From Streptomyces novaecaesareae (GTDB taxonomy: Bacteria > Actinomycetota > Actinomycetes > Streptomycetales > Streptomycetaceae), in assembly GCF_000716875.1 (NCBI RefSeq), contig NZ_JNWQ01000024.1, positions 1 through 64,000 of the forward strand: DNA of 64,000 nt. The letters are read 5' to 3'. The translations under genes were made by a program, and so were the position numbers. The notes under the pieces were generated by a model, which worked only from the letters and a program-made list of their open reading frames with translations, made no database searches and was not told the DNA's origin. The first letter of the stretch is position 1, and each line of letters begins with the position of its first letter. Below are positions 59,490 to 64,000 of this stretch, piece by piece.

Positions 59490-60265
59490 TCGGAACCCTC
59501 CTCGCCACGGGCCCTCCGGCGGGTCACGGCGTTGTCCGTGGCCCCGGTGATGGCCGAGATGATCTCTTCCTGGTTGGTGTAGCGCTTGTCGAAGACGCCG
59601 TTGTTGCGTCCGAGGCGCAGCACCGCGACGGTGTCCGCGACGGCCATCACGTCCGCCATGTTGTGGCTGATGAGGATCACGCCGTGGTCCTGCTCGCGCA
59701 GCCGCTCGACCAGGTCGAGCACCTGGGCGGTCTGTTCGACGCCCAGGGCCGCGGTCGGCTCGTCCAGCATCACGACCTTGGGCGAGCCGATCAGCGCGCG
59801 GGCGATGGCCACCACCTGGCGCTGGCCACCGGAGAGCGAGGCGACCGGGATGCGCACGCTCGGGATGCGGATGGACAGGGTGTCCAGCAGCGTCCGGGAG
59901 CGCTTCTCCATCGCGACCTCGTCGAGGATGGTGAAGCGCCGGATCTCGCGGCCGAGGAAGAGGTTCCCGACCACGTCGAGGTTGTCGCAGAGCGCGAGGT
60001 CCTGGTAGACGGTGGCGATGCCCAACTGCTGGGCGTCCTGCGGCCGGTGGATGGTCACCGGTCTGCCCTGCCACTCGATCACGCCGTCGTCGGGCTGGTG
60101 CACCCCGGCGATCGCCTTGACCAGGGTGGACTTTCCGGCGCCGTTGTCGCCGACCAGGGCCACCACCTCGCCGGTGTGCACCTCCAGTTCGATGTCGGTG
60201 AGCGCCTGGACGGCGCCGAACCGCTTGGAGACCCCGCGCAGGGCCAGTACGGTCTCACCTGCCAC
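59486..60265 (-). CDS. xylG: Sugar ABC transporter ATP-binding protein (XylG-like, single domain)
   Basis: A 259-residue ATPase with Walker A GDNGAGKSTLVKAIAG, signature LSGGQRQVVAIARAL and Walker B VVMLDEPTAALG. Enteric XylG/RbsA have two fused ATPase halves; this has one, as in the streptomycete xylose system. The GTG at 60265 is preferred over TTG 60274, because AAGGGAG lies 9 bases before the former and abuts the latter. It is 69 bases after the binding-protein gene. Confidence 0.88.
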   Translation of the reverse strand: MAGETVLALRGVSKRFGAVQALTDIELEVHTGEVVALVGDNGAGKSTLVKAIAGVHQPDDGVIEWQGRPVTIHRPQDAQQLGIATVYQDLALCDNLDVVGNLFLGREIRRFTILDEVAMEKRSRTLLDTLSIRIPSVRIPVASLSGGQRQVVAIARALIGSPKVVMLDEPTAALGVEQTAQVLDLVERLREQDHGVILISHNMADVMAVADTVAVLRLGRNNGVFDKRYTNQEEIISAITGATDNAVTRRRARGEEGSE

Positions 60266-60334
60266 AGTGACCAACTCCCTTGCCCCGCCTCCGGCGTGGA
60301 GGCGAGGCCTGTTCGGGTTCGAGGGGGGCGTCGG

Positions 60335-61456
60335 CTACTGGAGGCCGGCGGCCTTGCAGGCGGCGGCGTAGTCCGGCGTGCAGATCTGGTCGACGGTGTA
60401 GAAGCCGTCCTTGACCACGGTGTCCTTGACGTTGTCCTTGTTGACGACGATCGGGGTGAGCAGGTTGGCCGGCACCTTGTTGCCGCTGCCGTTGGTCACC
60501 GTGGTCGGCGCGAGGGTGGAGTCGAGGGGCTTGCCGCTCGCCAGCGCGACGGCCAGCTGGCCGGCGGCGTCGGTCTCGGGCTTGAACGGCTTGTAGATCG
60601 TCATGGTCTGCGACCCGACCAGGATCCGCTGGATGCCGTCGAGTTGGGCGTCCTGGCCGGTGAGCGGGACGCTCAGGCCGGCCGCCTTCAGCGCGGTCGC
60701 GACGCCGGCGGCCATGCCGTCGTTGGCCGAGTAGGCGCCGACCACCTTGTTCGCGCCGATCGCGGTGATCGCGGCGGCCGCCTCCTGGTTGGCCTGGTTC
60801 GCGTCCCACTGGGGCGTGTCGTACTCCTTGCCGATCTTCAGCTTGCCGTCGATCGCGCTGTGCGCGCCGGCCTTGAAGTCGGCCGCGTTGGGGTCGGTCG
60901 GTGAGCCGTTGATCATGAAGATCTCGCCGGCGTTCGCCTTGTCGCCCACCGCCGCCACCAGGGCCTGGCCCTGCAGTTCGCCGACCTTGTGGTTGTCGAA
61001 CGACACGTACGCGTCGGCCGGGCCCTGCGCGAGCCGGTCGTAGGCGAGCACCTTGACGCCCGCGTCGTGGGCCTTCTGCACGGAGGACTGGATCGACTTG
61101 GAGTCCACCGCGTCCAGGATCAGCACCTTGTCGCCCTTGGTGAGGGCGGTGTCCACCTGGGTCTGCTGGAGGGTCGCGTCCTGGTTGGCGTTGTAGTAGT
61201 CGATCTGCGCCTGCGGTGCCAGCTCCTTGATCTTCGCCTCGATCAGCGGCCGGTCGAACTGCTCGTAGCGGGTGGTCTTGGTCTCCGGCAGCAGCAGCCC
61301 GATCCGGACGGCTCCCACGGCGGCGCCGCCGCTCGCGTTCGCGCTGCCCGAGGAACCGCCTCCGGACGACTGCTTGGCGCTGCCGCACGACGCCGCGCCC
61401 AGACCAAGGGAAACCACGGCGGTGACCGCGAGGACGCGGCGAAACCCGATGCTCAT
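60335..61456 (-). CDS. xylF: Sugar-binding lipoprotein of ABC transporter (XylF-like)
   Basis: A 373-residue exported lipoprotein. The signal peptide ends in a lipobox (LGAASC), then a Ser/Gly linker and a periplasmic-binding fold. VGAYSANDGMAAGVATALKAAGL and TGQDAQLDGIQRILVGSQTMTIYKP closely recall enteric XylF, supporting D-xylose. GGAGAGG lies just before the ATG at 61456. It is first in the xylFGH-like operon. Regulation by a ROK protein is usual in streptomycetes, but no ROK gene is adjacent; the neighbour is phenylacetate-CoA ligase. Confidence 0.88.
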   Translation of the reverse strand: MSIGFRRVLAVTAVVSLGLGAASCGSAKQSSGGGSSGSANASGGAAVGAVRIGLLLPETKTTRYEQFDRPLIEAKIKELAPQAQIDYYNANQDATLQQTQVDTALTKGDKVLILDAVDSKSIQSSVQKAHDAGVKVLAYDRLAQGPADAYVSFDNHKVGELQGQALVAAVGDKANAGEIFMINGSPTDPNAADFKAGAHSAIDGKLKIGKEYDTPQWDANQANQEAAAAITAIGANKVVGAYSANDGMAAGVATALKAAGLSVPLTGQDAQLDGIQRILVGSQTMTIYKPFKPETDAAGQLAVALASGKPLDSTLAPTTVTNGSGNKVPANLLTPIVVNKDNVKDTVVKDGFYTVDQICTPDYAAACKAAGLQ

Positions 61457-61580
61457 CTGATGCCTCTCCGGTTGAGTCCTCCCCCTTGCCCTCCGAGTCT
61501 GGGAAGGATCAGCCGCGCCCACGATCCCGGTGACCCGAACGGGTAACCGGAGCGGGCATCAGCCCCTCTCGTCCGGCACC

Positions 61581-61677
61581 GGATCAGCCCTGCTCGGCCC
61601 CCGTCGGGTCAGCTCGCCCGGCCCCCCGCTGGGTCAGCCCCGCCTGGCCCCTGCTGGGTCAGCCCCGCTCGTCCACC
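61581..61677. repeat. 25-bp tandem repeat spanning the paaK stop codon
   Basis: Units begin at 61581, 61606, 61631 and 61656 (GGRTCAGCYC-type starts), the last partial, with a degenerate copy before 61581. Each carries TCAG, so on the minus strand a TGA recurs every 25 bases. The paaK TGA (61659-61661) is in the last unit. Confidence 0.85.
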
Positions 61678-62993
61678 ACCCGCTTGATCTTCCCGACCGA
61701 GCGCTCCAGGGTGTACGGATCGACCACCTCGGCCGTGACCGTCACCCCGATCCCGTCCTTCACCGCCCGGACGATCGCGGCCCGCGCCGCCTCCCGCCGC
61801 TCGGCCGACGCCTCCGGCCGGGCCTCGACCCGGACGGCCATCCGGTCCAGCCGCCCCTCCCGGGTGAGCCGCAGCTGGAAGTGCGGCGCGACGTCCGGGG
61901 TGCGCAGCAGGATCTCCTCGATCTGGGTCGGGAAGAGGTTCACCCCGCGCAGGATGATCATGTCGTCGCTGCGTCCGGTGACCTTCTCCATCCGCCGGAA
62001 GGCCGGCCGTGCGGTGCCGGGCAGCAGCCGGCTGAGGTCGCGGGTGCGGTAGCGGATGATCGGCAGCGCCTCCTTGGTGAGCGAGGTGAAGACCAGTTCG
62101 CCTCCTTCGCCCTCGGGGAGCACCTCGTCGCCGAGGGGGTCGACGACCTCCGGGTAGAAGTGGTCCTCCCAGATGTGCAGCCCGTCCTTGGTCTCCACGC
62201 ACTCCTGCGCGATGCCCGGGCCGACGACCTCGGAGAGGCCGTAGATGTCGACGGCGTGCAGGTCGAGCCGCTCCTCGATCTCGCGCCGCATCTCCTCCGT
62301 CCAGGGCTCGGCCCCGAAGATGCCCACCTTGAGCGAGGTGGTGCGCGGGTCGACGCCCTGCTTCTCGAACTCGTCCAGCAGGGTGAGCAGGTAGGACGGG
62401 GTGACCATGATGATCTCGGGCTCGAAGTCGAGGATCAGCTGCACCTGCCGGGCCGTCATGCCGCCGGAGGCGGGGATGACGGTGCAGCCGGCCCGCTCGG
62501 CGCCGTAGTGTGCGCCGAGGCCGCCCGTGAACAGTCCGTAGCCGTAGGCGATGTGCACCTTGTGGCCGGGTCGGCCGCCGGCCGCGCGGATCGAGCGGGC
62601 GACGACGTCGGCCCACATGGAGAGGTCGTTGTCGGTGTAGCCGACCACGGTCGGCCGGCCGGTGGTGCCGCTGGAGGCGTGGATCCGGCGCACCTGCTCC
62701 ATCGGGACGGCGAACATGCCGAAGGGGTAGGCCTCGCGCAGGTCGGCCTTGGTGGTGAAGGGGTAGTGGGCGAGGTCCGCCAGGGTGCGGCAGTCCTCGG
62801 GGCGGACGCCGGCCGCGTCGAACTTGCGGCGGTAGAGCTCGACGTTGTCGTACGCGTGCCGCAGCGTGGCCCGCAGCCGGGTGAGCTGGTGGGCGCGCAG
62901 CTCGTCCGGGCCCATCCGCTCGCCGGCGTCCAGGAGCGCGGGCGGGATCGGCTCCCCCAGGTGTCGGCGCGGGACGGGTGCGGTGCCGGTCAT
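61659..62993 (-). CDS. paaK: Phenylacetate-CoA ligase
   Basis: A 444-residue ANL ligase activating phenylacetate to its CoA thioester. It shows IHASSGTTGRPTVVGYT (P-loop), YGYGLFTGGLGAHYGAE, DIYGLSEVVGPGIAQEC, the C-terminal RTRDLSRLLPG and GRSDDMIILRGVNLFPTQIEE, and the short length typical of PaaK. AAGGAG precedes the ATG. No other paa gene is nearby, so it may be a stand-alone aryl-CoA ligase. The leader carries a TetR-type palindrome like the PaaR operator. Confidence 0.95.
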   Translation of the reverse strand: MTGTAPVPRRHLGEPIPPALLDAGERMGPDELRAHQLTRLRATLRHAYDNVELYRRKFDAAGVRPEDCRTLADLAHYPFTTKADLREAYPFGMFAVPMEQVRRIHASSGTTGRPTVVGYTDNDLSMWADVVARSIRAAGGRPGHKVHIAYGYGLFTGGLGAHYGAERAGCTVIPASGGMTARQVQLILDFEPEIIMVTPSYLLTLLDEFEKQGVDPRTTSLKVGIFGAEPWTEEMRREIEERLDLHAVDIYGLSEVVGPGIAQECVETKDGLHIWEDHFYPEVVDPLGDEVLPEGEGGELVFTSLTKEALPIIRYRTRDLSRLLPGTARPAFRRMEKVTGRSDDMIILRGVNLFPTQIEEILLRTPDVAPHFQLRLTREGRLDRMAVRVEARPEASAERREAARAAIVRAVKDGIGVTVTAEVVDPYTLERSVGKIKRVVDERG

Positions 62994-63031
62994 CGTCGCT
63001 CCTTCGCTGGCGGGCCGTTCCGGACCCGCCT

Positions 63032-63045
63032 ACCGATCGTTCGGT
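63032..63045. promoter_or_regulatory. TetR/PaaR-type operator ACCGATCGTTCGGT
   Basis: A 14-bp near-perfect palindrome (12 of 14 positions, arms ACCGA/TCGGT) in the paaK leader between a promoter and the start codon. It matches the ACCGA-N4-TCGGT form used by TetR-family regulators of phenylacetate genes. Confidence 0.65.
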
Positions 63046-63062
63046 CAGGCATGCCCGGGCCC

Positions 63063-63091
63063 AGTAATCCAGTACCCGAACCGAGTGTCAA
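63063..63091 (-). promoter_or_regulatory. Candidate paaK promoter
   Basis: TTGACA (63086-63091, minus strand) and ATTACT (63063-63068) with a 17-base spacer. A start site near 63056 would place the palindrome in the early transcript, fitting repression. Confidence 0.5.
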
Positions 63092-63269
63092 GGGATCGCG
63101 CAGCACTCCCGGAATGCGAAGTTCCGGCACCTTCGCGCCGACTTGGCCCCGCCCGCTTGGCTGGCCGATATGAAAATCATTACAGAAGTTTGACCCTGGG
63201 GCGGCCTCCCCCGGCCCGACCACATGGTTCAGTAGTGCGGTTTCTCCCCCGCACCCGGAAGTGATCACC

Positions 63270-64000
63270 GTGCCCACGTCTCCTGCCCTGGTCAGCGCGC
63301 TGCGCGAACTCGGCGACCGGCCCGCCGTCGTCGCCGAGGGCCGCGCGATCAGCGGCATCGGCCTGCTGCTCGGCGTCTCCCCGCCGGGCGGCCTGCCGCG
63401 GGCCCTCGCCGAGCGCGTCGCCGCACACGCCGCGCTCGCCCCCTCCGCCGCCCGCACCGCCGAACAACGGCTGCGCTACTGGGCCGGCGTCCTCGGCCCG
63501 CCCCCCATCCGGCACACCGTGCTGCACCCCGTCACCGACCTCGCCGTCGAGCTCTCCCTCGCCACCCTGCTGGCCGGCGGCACCGTCCACTGCGGCGACC
63601 CCGAGCAGCGGCCCGACCAGCAGCTCGCCGCCGTCGCCGCCCACGGCACCACCCACCTCAGCCTGCCCTCCGCCCTGCTCTGGCACCTCAGCCGGCAACC
63701 CGACCTCGCCGCCCACGACCTCGGCGCGCTACGCCTCGTCCTGCACGTCGGCCCCGAACCCCGGCAGGAGGACGTGTACGCCGCCGTCGACGCACTCGGC
63801 GCCGTCCTCGCCCACGTCCGCGCCCCGGACAGCGACACCGAAGCCGCCGACCGCCGGCTGCGCGCCGACGCCGATGCCGCCACGGCCGCCGCCTGGAAGC
63901 ACAGCATCGGCATCACCGCCGGACAGGTCCTCGACTTCGGCGCCCACCTCGACCGGGCCGTGTTCCGCGCCCTGCTGCACACCCTCCAGCAGAGCGGCGT
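63270..64000 (+). CDS. AMP-binding-like protein, 3' truncated by the window
   Basis: An open frame of at least 243 codons from GTG 63270 (or GTG 63261) runs off the window without a stop; codon bias is strong. The middle (HPVTDLAVELSLATLLAGGTVHCGDPEQRPDQQLAAVAAHGTTHLSLPSALLWHL and DLGALRLVLHVGPEP) follows the layout of ANL adenylate-forming enzymes, where a sugar-backbone-binding core searches 'THL..PSALL..L'. The usual P-loop SSGTTG is not visible in the part seen. The C-terminal portion DFGAHLDRAVFRALLHTLQQSG is unplaced. The family assignment is tentative. It is divergent from paaK. Confidence 0.65.
   Translation, partial: MPTSPALVSALRELGDRPAVVAEGRAISGIGLLLGVSPPGGLPRALAERVAAHAALAPSAARTAEQRLRYWAGVLGPPPIRHTVLHPVTDLAVELSLATLLAGGTVHCGDPEQRPDQQLAAVAAHGTTHLSLPSALLWHLSRQPDLAAHDLGALRLVLHVGPEPRQEDVYAAVDALGAVLAHVRAPDSDTEAADRRLRADADAATAAAWKHSIGITAGQVLDFGAHLDRAVFRALLHTLQQSG

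Overview
The window is very GC-rich DNA with strong third-position G/C bias, frequent GTG starts and many 4-nt start/stop overlaps. The gene content is typical of a streptomycete (Streptomyces or Kitasatospora type): a SARP regulator, XRE-DUF397 pairs, a PAS/GAF/PP2C phosphatase, a class F sortase and a type VII-like WXG protein. Genus or species cannot be fixed from sequence alone. Bases 10-39 are an Illumina Nextera adapter end, so the left edge is a contig end carrying artefactual sequence.

Layout. 0.1-8.4 kb: a DHA2-type drug exporter, a multi-sensor PP2C phosphatase, a TetR regulator with a 4-coumarate-CoA ligase, and a secreted stalk protein overlapping a class F sortase gene. 8.5-15 kb: a four-gene minus-strand operon (AtuA-like protein, carboxyltransferase, biotin carboxylase/carrier, acyl-CoA dehydrogenase) for branched acyl-CoA or acyclic terpene catabolism. 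15-24.5 kb: an FAD oxidoreductase, a VOC protein and a short UvrA-like ABC protein, then a secreted nuclease, a Gfo/Idh oxidoreductase and a LysR regulator. 24.8-27 kb: kbl-tdh threonine degradation. 27.6-31.2 kb: a lipoprotein serine hydrolase and a divergent DNA ligase / LigD-polymerase pair.

32-44 kb is the biotin locus in two parts: bioF lies about 7.5 kb from bioBAD. Between them sit a three-gene cassette of WXG/YxxxE (type VII-like) proteins with a membrane partner, a DExH helicase and a membrane protein. 44-54.5 kb is accessory in character: a broken Ser/Thr kinase, NUDIX and APH-type genes, tiny unknown genes, a WhiJ-like XRE + DUF397 pair, a 973-residue SARP-NB-ARC-TPR regulator with two TTA (bldA) codons near its start, two tandem CxxC paralogues and an ArsR-like regulator. 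54.5-64 kb: an XRE-cupin regulator divergent from an Xaa-Pro aminopeptidase with related palindromes at both ends of the regulator gene, a GNAT, a methyltransferase, a XylFGH-like sugar importer, phenylacetate-CoA ligase with a TetR-type palindrome in its leader, and a 3'-truncated AMP-binding-like gene.

Most gene junctions carry strong hairpins, and several 3' ends or leaders carry short tandem repeats (9, 10, 12, 14, 15 and 25 bp). No tRNA, rRNA, CRISPR array, integrase or transposase was found. The least explained parts are the WXG cassette inside the biotin locus and the 44-53 kb accessory block.
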